Shown in pieces: positions 40,011-52,255 of a DNA stretch of 64,000 bases. The DNA lies in the NCBI GenBank assembly GCA_032871835.1, contig CM065295.1, positions 85,119,819 through 85,183,818 of the forward strand, given 5' to 3'. The notes below the pieces were generated by a model. That model was not told the origin of the DNA. It did no database searches and saw only the letters and a program-made list of their open reading frames with translations. This DNA comes from Dipteronia dyeriana. Its lineage: Eukaryota; Streptophyta; Magnoliopsida; Sapindales; Sapindaceae. The position numbers and the translations under genes are program-made. How positions within the stretch are numbered: the stretch's first letter is position 1; the number at the start of each line of letters is the position of its first letter.

Positions 40011-41668
40011 AGGTCGTTTTGGTGGTAGATCAGTGTGTCAACTATATGGTAGATCAGGTCATTATTCAGCTATATGTTTTCATCGATTTGACCAGCCTTT
40101 TCAAGGAAATAGACCTTTCTCTTCACAACAACAATAAGGTTTTCGGACAAATCAACATTCTGGCTATCAAGGAAGTCATGATGGAGGTTATCAAGCAAAT
40201 CTGCATTATAATACCGGTGCCTACATTGCAACTCCATCCACTGTTACAGATCCGTCATGGTATATAGATAGTGGGGTAATGAATCACGTTACACCAGACA
40301 TCAACAATCTATCGCTCAAGTTAGAATACAAGGGAAATGAACCGCTATATGTTGGTAACGGTAATAAATTGCTAATTTCTCATATTGGTTTTTCCATTAT
40401 ACCTTCACACACATAATATGTGCAATATGTATATCTTTAAACTTCCTTCATGTGCCAACTATAACTAAAAATTTACTCAGCATTTCCCAGTTTACCAAAA
40501 ATAACAATGTTATTATTGAGTTTAACTCTGATTTTTGTTAATCAATGACCGAATTTTGAAGAATTTTATTCTTCAAGGGGCTCAAAAAGATGGTTTGTAC
40601 CATCTTCATTTGCCAGCTACTGAGTCTCTAAAGCTTTATGGTATGTCTTCAAGGTCTAAATAAATGGTTTATCTCTCTAGTTTTTAATGTAACGAGTATT
40701 CTAATTTGAGTGCTTGTGATAAAAGTCTTTGTGCAAATACCCTTAGTCAACAACATCTTGTAAATGCTCATAAGCTTGTTGACTCGTCTTTAAAAAGTGT
40801 CAAGTCTTGTGTAAATACTCTTGTTGCATACTGTACATTTGATGTTAATAGTAATAAAACAACAACTTTTGTTGATTCTTCTACAATTGAATATTTAAAT
40901 TGTTCAAAAGAACACTTGTGGCGTCTTAGGTTGGGTCATCCATCTTTTAAAGTTCTTAATCAAGTACCCAGGTCTCTCAGAATTACACCCAAATCGTCAT
41001 CATTCCCAACTTGTTGTGATGCCTGACAATGTGGTAAGGAACATCAACTTTATTTTCCTCGCTCAACCATCAGATCCTCTACACCTCTTGAACTTGTACA
41101 CTCATATGTATGGGGTCCAGCACTTGTGATGTCTTCTTATGGCTTCATATACTATGTGACAACTACACTAGATACACTTGGCTTTATCCACTTAAAGCTA
41201 AGTCACAAGTGAAAGATGTTTTTGTTTTGTGTAAGAACACTGCATAATTGTTGTTCAATTCCAAGATAAAAAACTTTCAAAGTGATCAAGGTGGTGAGTT
41301 CAAAGTCCTGAATACACTTTTTCACACTTTAGGTATTCAATTTAGATATTATTGCCCACATACACATCAATAAAACGGCCTAACTGAAAGAAAGCATATA
41401 TATATTGTTGAAATTGGACTTACACTTCTTTCTCAAGCCAAAATGCCACTTTCTTTTTGGTGAGAGGTCTTTGCTGTTGCAGTTCACTTAATTAATAGGT
41501 TGCCTACCTATTTACTCAATAACAAATCTACTTTTAAACTTGGTTTTCATTGTAGACCAAATTGTCATGAGTTAAACCCATTCGGTTGCACTTATTTTCC
41601 ACTTTTAAGACCTTATAGCAATACCAAGTTCAATTTTCATTCATCCAAATGTCTTTTTATTGGTTATT
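40011..41668 (+). pseudogene. Copia zinc knuckle, protease and integrase, decayed
   Basis: The reading CQLYGRSGHYSAIC near 40035-40080 is a zinc knuckle that has lost its second Cys (now Tyr). The protease site reads WYIDSGVMNH near 40257-40290. Integrase motifs WRLRLGHPSF, SDQGGEF and NGLTERKH follow in shifting frames with several stops. The segment ends at FIGYC, where the solo LTR is inserted. Confidence 0.8.
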
Positions 41669-41673
41669 GTCTT

Positions 41674-42552
41674 TGTCGTATGTGGACTTTACCAAGCATA
41701 CACGTCATTGACGGGAAGGAGAAAATAGCCAGGTGGACGCCCAAATGAGCACTCAGAAAATATAATATGAGGCATCATTAAAGAGAATAAAGTCCGAGTA
41801 AGCATATATTGAATGAAACCTACTCAGGATCAGTTAACAACACTCGAGACTGGTTAAACAGCGCTTCCACCCGGGCTCAAACGACACTACTCAGGACCAT
41901 CAGGTATTACTCTTACTAGGGAATAAAATACTACTCGAACTTGGTGTTTATTTTGCACGGATTAAGTCATTAAATACGCGAAGATATCCATCAGGAAGGA
42001 ATCCCAAATAAAATGGAACATTAAGTTAGAAGAGTCCTCAATCAGGAAATAACTTGATTACTTTACGAAGACTACATTCTTATAAGGAAACAAGTCCAAA
42101 TTGAACAGCACTACTAGAATCCCACTCGATTTCCATAAGAGACTCCGAAACAGGAAAGAAGACAAATCAACCTCAAGCAAGTAATCGAATCACAATTAAA
42201 TACAAAGATCTTATATTACTTGTACAAAGCAGATTAGGATTCTATAAGCATATAAATAGACCCATAATCTGGCTCCAAAAGAGATAGACAATATAGCATA
42301 CAACAATCATAGCAAATACAGAGAGAAAAGAGAAAAAAAAAAGAGATCCAGAGCTTGTAAACATCATATTTTCATAGTGGATTTTGGCTTGGTTGATCCT
42401 TCAACCACCCGTGGACGTTTCTCCGGTCATCGGAGTTTTACCGCATAAAACTTGTCTTCGTTACTCTCTCTGAATCTCTTTCTATTTGAATCAATAGCCG
42501 AAATCCAATCCTTGTTGGCTTTTCTGACATAATCCAGAAATTGACTTCAACA
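41674..42552 (-). mobile_element. Solo LTR nested in the copia element, perfect 5-bp TSD
   Basis: Read on the minus strand this 879-bp insertion starts TGTTGAAGTC and ends ACATACGACA, matching 2801-3683 along its length. It is flanked by GTCTT at 41669-41673 and 42553-42557. The host coding sequence is contiguous if the insertion and one GTCTT are ignored, which fixes both borders. There are no internal genes or second LTR. Confidence 0.93.
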
Positions 42553-42557
42553 GTCTT

Positions 42558-44537
42558 CAACAAAAAGGTTATCAATGCTTACATCCTTCTGGTCGTGTTT
42601 ATGTGTCAAGCAATGTTAGCTTTAATGAACTTGATTTTCCATTTTGTACCTTGTTTAATTCTTTATTATCTGTTGCTCAATCCAGTTGTTCTAACCATTC
42701 ATCAAGTTTACCAGTTTCCTTTATTTCAGTCCTTCCAATAGATGATTCTCATTTATCTGCTAATTTCAGAACAACTTCTGGTCCTTCATTACACTCCACT
42801 TATACCAATGTACTTTTATCACCACGCTCCAGTCCTTTACCTAATCAGTTACCAACAATTTCCAACCGGTCAGTTATTTCACTTAATAATTCATTTTCTA
42901 TTTCATCTATACCTTACCAAATCCTATAATCTTACAACCTACATAACAAGTCTCTTTACATCCTATGATTACTTGATCCCGAAATGGGATTTACAAACCT
43001 AAAGTATATGTTATGACAACCTTTGATGCACCTACAGGACCTTACAGTGTTAAAGAGGCTCTGATGGACCCTAAATGGAAAGAAGCCATGAATGATGAGT
43101 ATCAAGCTTTACTTAGAAATAATACATGGTCCCTTGTACCTCTGACTTCTGATACGAATTTAGTTGGTAACAAATGGGTTTTTCGGATCAAGTATAATGC
43201 CAATGGCAGTGTTTAATGGTATAAAGCGAGGTTAGCTGCTAAAGGTTTTCACCAAAACGTTGGTCTTGACTATTTTGAAACATTTAGCCCGGTTGTAAAG
43301 TCTTATAGTATCTTTGAATTAGAGTATTGAACAACTAGATATAAATAATGTTTTTTTGAATAGATACCTTCAGGAAACTGTTTATTTGGCACAACCAGAG
43401 GGGTTTATTCATTCTGATCAATCAACTTTTGTGTGCAAATTAAACAATTCCTTGTATGTACTGAAGCAAACACCTCGTGGTTGGTATGAAAAGCTCAATG
43501 CAACTCTCTTGAAGTGGGGATTTGTAAATTCAAGAGTAGATAGTTCTCTCTTTATCTTCCATACTTCTTCAGACACCCTGTTATTGCTTGTGTATGTTGA
43601 CGATATCCTTGTCACGGGTTTAAGCAATCATAGCTCAAGTTATCCATAATCTTGGCCCTACTTTTGCTCTAAAAGCACTTGGTGCCTTGAGCTATTTTAT
43701 TGGTTTTGAAGTGGTACGAACAACTAGTGGTCTTCATGTGTCTCATACTAAATATGCCACAAATTTGCTGAATAAGATAAATATGTTGCACTCCAAAGCT
43801 TATGCAACACCAATGATTTATAGAATGAAATTGACTCAGCAGTCTGGTGAAAAAATTCAGATGCTTCGTTGTACATAAGTACAATAGGGGCTCTTCAATA
43901 CTTGACCATTTCAAGGCCTGATATAGTATTTGTTGTCAACAAATTAAGTCAGTATTTGTCAGCCCCAACCACTTCACATTGGCTTGCTTGCAAAAGGATC
44001 ATGAGATATATTAAAGGTATCATCAATTGTGGTATCTTCTTTCAGCATTCACCACAATTGAAGCTCACAACCTTCACCAATGTAGACTAATGCAGCTGCC
44101 TAGATGACAGAAAGTCTACCTCTGGTCTTTGTGTATTTTGAGGAAAGAACTTTGTCATATGAGGAGCTCGAAAACAGAAGGTTGTAGTTAGGTCCAGTAC
44201 AAAGGCAGAGTATATAGCTCTTGCTCAATCTGCCACAAAAGTAATCTGGTTACAATCCTTGTTTGTTGAACTCAAGCTATCATTTTCTAGCATTCCTATT
44301 ATATGGTGTGATAATACAGGTGCTACCTCTCTTTCTCACAACCCAATTTACCATGCAAGAACTAAGCATATTGAATTAGATATGTATTTTGTTAGAAACA
44401 AGATTGCAGCTCGTGCGTTTGATGTTAGATTTGTCCCTTATAAAGAACAATTAGCTGACATATTTACCAAACCACTTCCAAATGCTCAGTTTGATTACTT
44501 GAAGAGCAAACTCATCTTGGAAACTCATCTTGGATAA
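42558..44537 (+). pseudogene. Copia reverse transcriptase and RNase H, decayed
   Basis: After the solo LTR the frame resumes. RT motifs are KEAMNDEYQALLRNNTWSLV, NLVGNKWVFRIKYNANGSV and TPRGWYEKLNATLLKWGF, with the catalytic YVDDILVTG at about 43597-43623. RNase H motifs are TISRPDIVFVVNKLSQYLSA, IIWCDNTGATSLSHNP and ARTKHIELDMYFVRNK, ending ADIFTKPLPNA and a stop at 44535-44537. Several stops and shifts occur, including one at 43215 inside RT. Confidence 0.88.
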
Positions 44538-44561
44538 ATCCAAGTTGAGTTTGAGGGGGAA

Positions 44562-44813
44562 TGTAAAGGCCGAAACTATTGCTACAGATACTCAAAATAC
44601 TTCTCTAGGTGACGAAGCTTCGTTTAGCTCAAGATAGTTTAATCAAGCCATGTCAGCTAGAATTAGTTAATTAGTTACAAGTTTTAGAATGCACGGAATC
44701 TGTTTTTAGCTAGACAATGTTAGTATAAAAAAGTTGTTATATGTACTGCTATTTTTATCGAAAAACACTAATGAAATATCATCTTCTTTAGACTGAAATT
44801 CTCTATTTTTACA
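44562..44813 (+). repeat. 3' LTR of the plus-strand copia element
   Basis: It is preceded by the polypurine tract TTGAGGGGGA (44551-44560) and ends TTTTTACA. A canonical TG...CA pair is kept here, whereas the 5' LTR ends TATA. Confidence 0.9.
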
Positions 44814-46530
44814 GGCGTTAGGTGCTATTCGGCCGTTGACCGTCCCAATTATGGAAATATGCCGTATATGACGGCGGGTAGAAAAAACGGAAGATTTGAT
44901 CAATTTATCGTCTGGTTTTTCTACTTAATCGGTATAGACATCATTTTTATATCCTAATTACATTGTTTGATATTTGATTTAAAAAAATAATAATTGAATG
45001 TTGCTTTTGTATGTAGAAAAAATAATTATAAATAAATAAGTTTGTGGTTGCCAGGCACTAGGCGATGGGATGCCGCAGGACTAACGCCTAATGTTTACTA
45101 TAACACCGAAAAAGTTGTACAAAAACTGCATCTCTTATCAACAGTCTTAATCCCCACAGAAATGTTTGTGTTTGTAAAATTAAGAATTACTTACTCTTGA
45201 ATCTAAAAATTTCCTAATAATTTAACTCAAAACAAGCCCATGATTTTTGAACAAAAGTTGTACACATTTTCACAATTTTAAACAATAAATAACAATCCAA
45301 ATTACAGTAGAATTACTTTGAAAATGAATGTTTAAAATGAAAGTTAACAACCAACACTCAACAAGTTTCGATGGTTAACACCCAACCTCTACCTCCATCC
45401 ACTCTCTTCACCATATCCACATAAATCTACTTGATCGGCGAATCATCGCAAAACACAAAATCAATATCATTGTCAAGTTTCACACGATATTTTGTCCAAC
45501 CTGATCGCAACTTAATCACCACATAAATAATGATATCATAAATATTTCTATCAATCTCATATATCAGTTAATTCGTATGTCTTCTCCACTAACCCATTGT
45601 ATGACAACTTGTTTTTCACCCACTCCCTAATAAGTTCCTCATCTATGTGATCTAAATCATCCCATTTACCATTTTAATTGATTGCTAGCCTAAAATTGTT
45701 CATAGTTTCTAAAGCAATTTAAAATTGAAAAAAAAAAACAGTTCTTAAAAGAGTTGAAAAAAATCAGAAGAAAAATAGTATTTACATGATATTTCACGTA
45801 AAACACATGTTTAATATGAAATATCTCATGTATATCATAGAGAGATAAGTGATAGAGATATAATTGATAGAGAGAAAAAGAATATGATAAAATGATAATT
45901 TTGTAATTTACTGGTTATATGGTGAAAAGAAATTATAATTATTGGTTACAAACAATAAAAAATTATTATCCGGTTAAAAACAATAGTTCATTATGTGATT
46001 ATGTTGTTTTTACATTTTTCAATGAAAATTATCACATGTAAGAACCATGCATGTTTTCTCACGCTACATCTTAATTGATATCATATTCGTGCAGAAAAAA
46101 AAAATGTATTTTATACATCAATGTTAATGGAGATTCCTTCATCGGTTCTCAATTTCATTATATTATAGATTTAAAAGGTTTGTAAGTTTAAAACTTGATT
46201 TAGTATTTGTCTAATTATTTGAATAATTTTAGTTGTTAATAAATAAATAAATAAATAAATAAATAAAAAAATAAAGTAAATAATCAGAATAATATACGGT
46301 GAATGATGTTGATTTCAAATATATTGTATATTAAAAATATTAAGAAAAGTGTCAAGTTGTTCCAACTATTTACCTAAAACCATACTAAAAAAATGATATA
46401 TGAGTTAATCACATATGAATTATGATGCAGTGAATAATGTGTTAGTTACACATCGTTTATCACATGATATGGATACGGTTTTCAGATAAATAATTCAACT
46501 AAGTCAAATTGGAACAAGATTTTTTAAGAA
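44814..46530. other. Intergenic sequence
   Basis: No gene seen. GC-richer patches at 44814-44890 and 45050-45105 (GGCACTAGGCG, AACGCCTAATG) may be worn transposon ends. An (AAAT)n tract lies at about 46236-46270. Confidence 0.4.
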
Positions 46531-46670
46531 CATATTACCCATTTTCGGGGACAATGGGCGGTACCTCTCGATCTACTTACAGCAACCGAGGAAGAGTCGT
46601 CTAGACGTTCCCTGTTACTCCAATCTCCCCCACGCCTAGGGCATTGTCTAGGGCAAGATCCAAAGTTAGT
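46531..46670. other. Unexplained GC-rich patch
   Basis: About 130 bases containing GGCGGTACC, CGAGGAAGAGTCGTC and CCCCCACGCCTAGGGC stand out from AT-rich surroundings. No frame is convincingly coding and no copy occurs elsewhere in the window. It may be a gene or transposon scrap. Confidence 0.3.
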
Positions 46671-46798
46671 TGTAATTTATGAAATTACCTTTATATATAT
46701 ATGTATGTATAAGTATTACACAAAAAAAATTATGTTAATGGTTATTTTGTATTTGTTATGCTCATAGTTAACAACTAACCATAATCTTCTATTTTTAA

Positions 46799-47184
46799 TA
46801 TGTTTGGACGAGCCCAGTAGATGGATGAGTTTGGAGCTTTGATAAATGACACTTAAGTCAACGACTCGAATCCTATTACAATAAACTTCAGTAAAATACT
46901 TGGTCTAGATAGATTGATGGATAATATGTTTGAACGAGCTCAGTAGATGGATGAGTTTGGAGCTTTGATAAATGACACTTAAGTCAACGGTTCGAATCAT
47001 ATTACAAAAAACTTCAGTAAAATACTTGGTCTAAATAGATTGATAGATAATATTTTTGGACGAGCTAAATAGATGAATGAGTTTTGAGCTTTGAGCTTTG
47101 ATAAATAACACTTAAGTCAACGACTCGAATCCTATTACAAAAAACTTCAGTAAAACACGTGGTCTAGATAGGTCGATGAATATC
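46799..47184. repeat. Three tandem copies of a 126-bp unit with a B-box-like word
   Basis: Units start at about 46799, 46925 and 47051 (TATGTTTGGACGAGCCCAGT...). Each carries CAACG(A/G)(C/T)TCGAATC; the second reads GGTTCGAATC, a good RNA polymerase III B box. AGCCCAGTAGATGG about 50 bases upstream could be an A box. This fits a tandemly multiplied SINE-like head, but plain satellite DNA is possible. The third unit has an extra GAGCTTT. Confidence 0.7.
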
Positions 47185-47435
47185 GATATATATATATACT
47201 TGGAAAAAGATGGATATAATCATAGAATAACATTAGAAATTATATATATATATATATATAATCACAAATCACATGATAATTTATATTCTTTGTTATTTAA
47301 ATTTATAAAAAAAATGTAATAATTACAAACAACTTTGTGACATCATTTATAATATATGCTAAGTTTTATCATGAATTGTTTTTTATTATAAGTATTGCGA
47401 CCTTCAATATTACTCAAAGATCATATAAATTTCAA

Positions 47436-47774
47436 GGTTGTTAGCATCGGTTTCCTCTCAAACTTTACGTAAGTTTGTATTTTACCCCTAAACTTTTTTT
47501 GTTGTTGCGTTAAACACGGCGTCCATTTTGTTGTTATGATAAATTGTATTAAGTTTCCCCTGATTATATATATAAATGCATCAAACCGAAAATAATATAA
47601 TAATATAACCTAAATACCCCTCTGATCAAAATTTTAAAATAAGTTTTTAAAATTTAAAATTAGAAATTATTATTATTATTATTATTTAAATATATCTAAA
47701 TATCATTTGTTCATTTACAATAAGAAGGGTAATAATAATGTTAAAAATAAAAATAAAAATAAAAAATAATAATA

Positions 47775-47818
<44 letters not shown>

Positions 47819-48812
47819 AATAATAATAATAATATACTAATAATATAGTAGTATTAATATTGATAATAATATAAACAAATAATAATAGTAATAAAAAATT
47901 GTATTATTTTCAATTTTAAAAAATAATAATAGTTCTATAAAAAAATAGTGATTTATTTTCAATTTTAAATAATAATAAGGGGAATTATCATTTAAATTAT
48001 ATTTTTTATTTAAATATTCATAAATATCACTTGTTCATTTACAATAACAAAGGTATTAATAATGTAAAATAAAATAACAATAATAAAGTAATAATAATAA
48101 CAAAGTAATATAATAATAATAAAAAAAAAAAATAATAATAATAATAATAATAACAATAAAAAATAATAATAGTTATATAAAAAGTAATAAATTACAAATA
48201 TTGATTTTCAATATTTTTGTAATTTAATCAACACCATGAATATTTGAGATTGATGGTGGAGATCAATCTAAATATCTTAGTATTTTTTAAAATAATTTTT
48301 TATTTTTTTTATTACTATTATTACTTTTTTTTATTATGATAATTATAATTATTATTAATATTATATTATTTTGTTATTGTTATTATTATTATTATTATTT
48401 TGACATTATTAATATCCTTTTTGATGTAAATGAATAAGTGATTTTTAAAGATATATAAATAAAAAATATAATTTAAATGATAATTCATCTTGGTTTTATA
48501 TTTATGGATATTAAAATAAAAAAGATAATTTAAATGATTTTTAAATTAATTTCATTTTTAAATTTCTCTATTTATTTAATTTTCTTTATCAAAAAATTCA
48601 AAAAATTATTATTATTTAACCGTTGTTTCCATATTAAAATTTAAAATTTAAAATTGTAGTGCAATTTTCCATGACAGAAAAATGGACGTCGTGAGGATTT
48701 TGAACAAAATATAAAAAAAATGGGAGTTCAGGGAGTTTAACGTCTAAAAAAAGTTTAGAAGGTAAAATGCAAACTTATATAAAGTTTGAAGGGCGACTGA
48801 TGCTAATAACCC
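47436..48812. mobile_element. MULE-like element with long TIRs and a 9/10 target duplication
   Basis: The left end GGTTGTTAGCATCGG and the complement of the right end, GGGTTATTAGCATCAG, begin inverted repeats that stay similar for at least 70 bases (both include CAAACTTT and CATTTTACC-type words). The flanks TAAATTTCAA (47426-47435) and TAAATTTTAA (48813-48822) match at 9 of 10 bases. Long inverted ends plus a 9-10-bp duplication are the marks of Mutator-like elements. The 1.38-kb interior is AT-rich, full of TAA/ATT repeats and a GAT tract, with no transposase. Confidence 0.75.
47776..47818. repeat. (GAT)n microsatellite
   Basis: About 14 uninterrupted GAT/ATG triplets inside the MULE-like element, flanked by AAT repeats. 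Confidence 0.95.
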
Positions 48813-48852
48813 TAAATTTTAAGCTAAATTTGTATAAAAATAATAGTAAATT

Positions 48853-48895
<43 letters not shown>

Positions 48896-49560
48896 ATATA
48901 TTTGAACTATTACACTGTTTCGAGATGAGTAGATGTGTTTACTTCATGTCAAATTTATAAAATATAAAATAAATTAACTGTGAATTAGCTATATTTAAAG
49001 TTTTAAACTATATTTTTAATTGAAAAAAATTTGTTTCAAGATATCAATGCACGTATGACAATTTCAATGTTCATGATTTTGCTTTATTAAAAGAAGGGTA
49101 CTGTTAATCTGTGTCCTAACCACTTTATTACTATAAGTGGAAAACAGTTAATACATTTATCGTAAAATAATAAATACGAATATTGATATGTGTGTTTATT
49201 TATATTTATAGAAAAAAATTGGTTATTAAACTATGCCCCTAGGCACAAGTTAACACTAACCTTAAAAGGATGCAATGCATTAGCTAAATCTGTTAATTTA
49301 TTTTAATTGATAAAGTATTAAAACTTGTATCAGAGGGTTTCCCACAAAAAAGGGTTTTTAGCAAAACTGTCATATGTTAGGGGCTGAATTGCAAATCTAC
49401 CCTAAAACCCAAATAATTTATAATAATGCCTTAAGATTCCTAAAATACCCTCACTCATAACTTCATCCCATTTATTAACTTTATTTATCAAATTTATCAA
49501 CCATCAACTAAGAATTCACCAACAAACTAATCAAACCATGAAAAAACCGATATTACAATT

Positions 49561-50784
49561 ACCTTTTTTTTTTATTCGAAGAGGTATTAAAAGTAGGGAA
49601 AAAAAATACCGGGTCAACCTGACTTGACATCGGGTCATTTCAACCTGATGAAAAAAATCAACGGGTTGGGATTACATGCAGTTTGAGTCAGGTTGACCCA
49701 ATGCTTTTTTTCCTTAGTTTTTAACTATGTCAAAACCACCGGGTCAGTCTAACCCGGTGGAAAAAATCATCGGGTCAGACTAACCAGATGATTTTTTTTA
49801 TCAGGTTAGGGTGACCTGATGTCCGGTCAGGTTGACCCGGTGCTTTTTTTTCACTAGTTTTTAACTATGTAAAAACCATTAGGTCAACGTAACCTACCAT
49901 CGGGTCACCCTAACCCGATAAAAAAAAATCATCGGGTTAGGGTGACCCGATATCAAATTAGGTTGACCCGATGATTTTTTTCATCGAGTTAGGGTGACCT
50001 GATATCGGGTCAGCCTGACCCGATACCTTTTTCCCCTACTTTTAAACAATGTAAAATCATCGACCCGATATCAGGTCACCTCAACCCGATAGATTTAGAG
50101 CAACAATTGTTGAGATAAAGATTATATTAAGAAAATCACTAAGAAAGTTTCAGATAAAAAGTAACCATCAATCTACCTTTTTTTTTATTCGAAGAGGTAT
50201 TAAAAGTAGGGAAAAAAAATACCGGGTCAACCTGACTTGACATCGGGTCATTTCAACCCGATGAAAAAAATCAACGGGTTGGGGTTACATGCAGTGTGAG
50301 TCAGGTTGACCCAATGCTTTTTTTCCTTAGTTTTTAACTATGTCAAAACCATCGGGTCAGCCTAACCCGGTGGAAAAAATCATCGTGTTAGACTAACCAG
50401 ATGATTTTTTTTATCGGGTTAGGGTGACCTGATGTCGGGTCAGGTTGACCCGGTGCTTTTTTTTCACTAGTTTTTAACTATGTAAAAACCATTAAGTCAA
50501 CCTAACCTGCCATCGGGTCACCCCAACCCGATAAAAAAAATCATCGGGTTAGGGTGACCCGATATCAAATCAGGTTGACCCGATGATTTTTTTCATCGAG
50601 TTGGGGTGACCTGATATCGGGTCATCCTGACTCGATACCTTTTTCCCCTACTTTTAAACAATGTAAAATCATCGACCCGATATCAGGTCACCTCAACCCG
50701 ATAGATTTAGAGCAACAATTGTTGAGATAAAGATTATATCAAGAAAATCACTAAGAAAGTTTCAGATAAAAAGTAACCATCAAT
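49561..50784. repeat. 612-bp tandem duplication of a CGGGTCA palindrome array
   Basis: Units 49561-50172 and 50173-50784 are nearly identical head-to-tail copies, both beginning TACCTTTT/ACCTTTT then ATTCGAAGAGG and ending GTAACCATCAAT. Each holds about 20 CGGGTCA/TGACCCG-type motifs in alternating orientation, spaced by runs of A or T. Copy A of the element has a single array, so the duplication happened in copy B. Confidence 0.92.
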
Positions 50785-52255
50785 ATTTTAGAAGTATGTA
50801 ATGAACTGTTATTTAAATCTTAACTTAATAAGCAACAAGTATTTTGTATGTATATACAATCTGATTTCTACTAAAACAAACTTGTTCACTACGACTTAAC
50901 AAACAACTTCTGTTAATTAACACCAGACTAACATTCTTGAATCCAAAACTTTGTTGAATAAATCCTACGGTCTTTATTTTCCTTTGACTTCAATATAGCT
51001 TTGCAAACAGTTTCTGCTAGGGTATTTTTATCTTCTCCAGTTACCTCTCATGCAACTAGAAAATACATTGAATAGATGATATACAAGTTGTAAAGTCTTC
51101 ATTTATTGATTGACTTATGTCGTGAACAAACCACATTTGGGGGTTTGATGTAAGTGTAGCTTAGGCTCTCAAGACCTCAAGAGAAGAAGCACCAAATGTA
51201 AAATTTAAGTACTTGCTTACTTTGAAAAGATAGTTGCACACACACTCACAACTCATGCATAATTCTTACGAGTATATGTTTTGTGTTTATATGTGTGCTT
51301 TCATGATTTGATAACTCTTCATGCATGTTTATTTTGATCACATCTTTGCATATGAATTGACATGCATTATGTATTGCTCACACACTCGCACTCACACTCA
51401 CTTGCATTTGGTTTATTATGCATGAGTGCTTCATTGTTGTCTATGTGCATTCATAGTGTGGTTTTGTGTGTTGTTCGCGCTTGCACGATGGTGTGCTTAT
51501 CTCAGCGCATTGAGTGACCATTTGAGAAGGTCTCATTCTTCTCTTAGTTTTGGTCTCTGGTCACATGGTTGTTTCCATGAGTTTGGGTTATCTTGTTATT
51601 GTCCAAATCAGATATTTGGTCACTCATTTGACCATAACTTTTTCTACAATCATCAAAATCATGTTTTGTTAATTGAAGTAGAAATTAGACTTCCATGCCT
51701 TTCCAACGGTATATTATACGAAATGTTTGAATGTCGTTTGGTCATGTTTTGAGCCTATTGTAAATGAGGTTGGGATGCTGAATTCCTAATACGTGGGTTA
51801 TAAGCGGGTTCGACCCGCTCGTGACCCATGTCATCTCCTGACGGGTGTTTTTTTTAGAGTCCTGATGCGTGGACATTTGCACGGCCATAGTGCGGGTATG
51901 TGTGGGTCACTGCACGAGTCTGGACTCGCGTACTACGGGATCTGGGCAATTTTCTTACCAAAACGATGTCGTTTTGCTTGTGCCTATATATATGTTATCT
52001 TATCGCCCATTTAAACCTAAAACTCCAAAATTCCAGATCTTAGTGAGAGAAAGATTTTCCATAGTGAGAGAAAACACCAAGCTTGCTTCTTTAACTCTCA
52101 AAACCCAAACACCTATAATTCTTGCATGAAACAAACATCATCTAGCTTCATCTAGGATGTTTTTAAGTATGAGTCTTCATCAACACATGTAACTTGGTAA
52201 GTAGAACACCATTTTCATCATTATTGTGTTATAGCTTAGTAAGATATCTCTTTTA

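Larger units (their letters stand above)
38914..44813 (+). mobile_element. Second Ty1/copia retrotransposon, older and nested
   Basis: LTRs of 260 bp (38914-39173) and 252 bp (44562-44813) start TGTAAAGGCC. They differ at about 22 positions plus an 8-base gap, roughly 91% identity by eye count. A gag start follows the 5' LTR, and protease, integrase, RT and RNase H follow in copia order on the plus strand. The flanks ATCGT and GGCGT share only three of five bases. An 879-bp solo LTR lies within it. It is more damaged than the 9.85-kb element. Confidence 0.93.

Noticed and set aside
51426..52129. Three overlapping plus-strand frames of 73-108 codons
   Set aside because: They fall in the LTR-like block upstream of the hAT element and look like chance frames.
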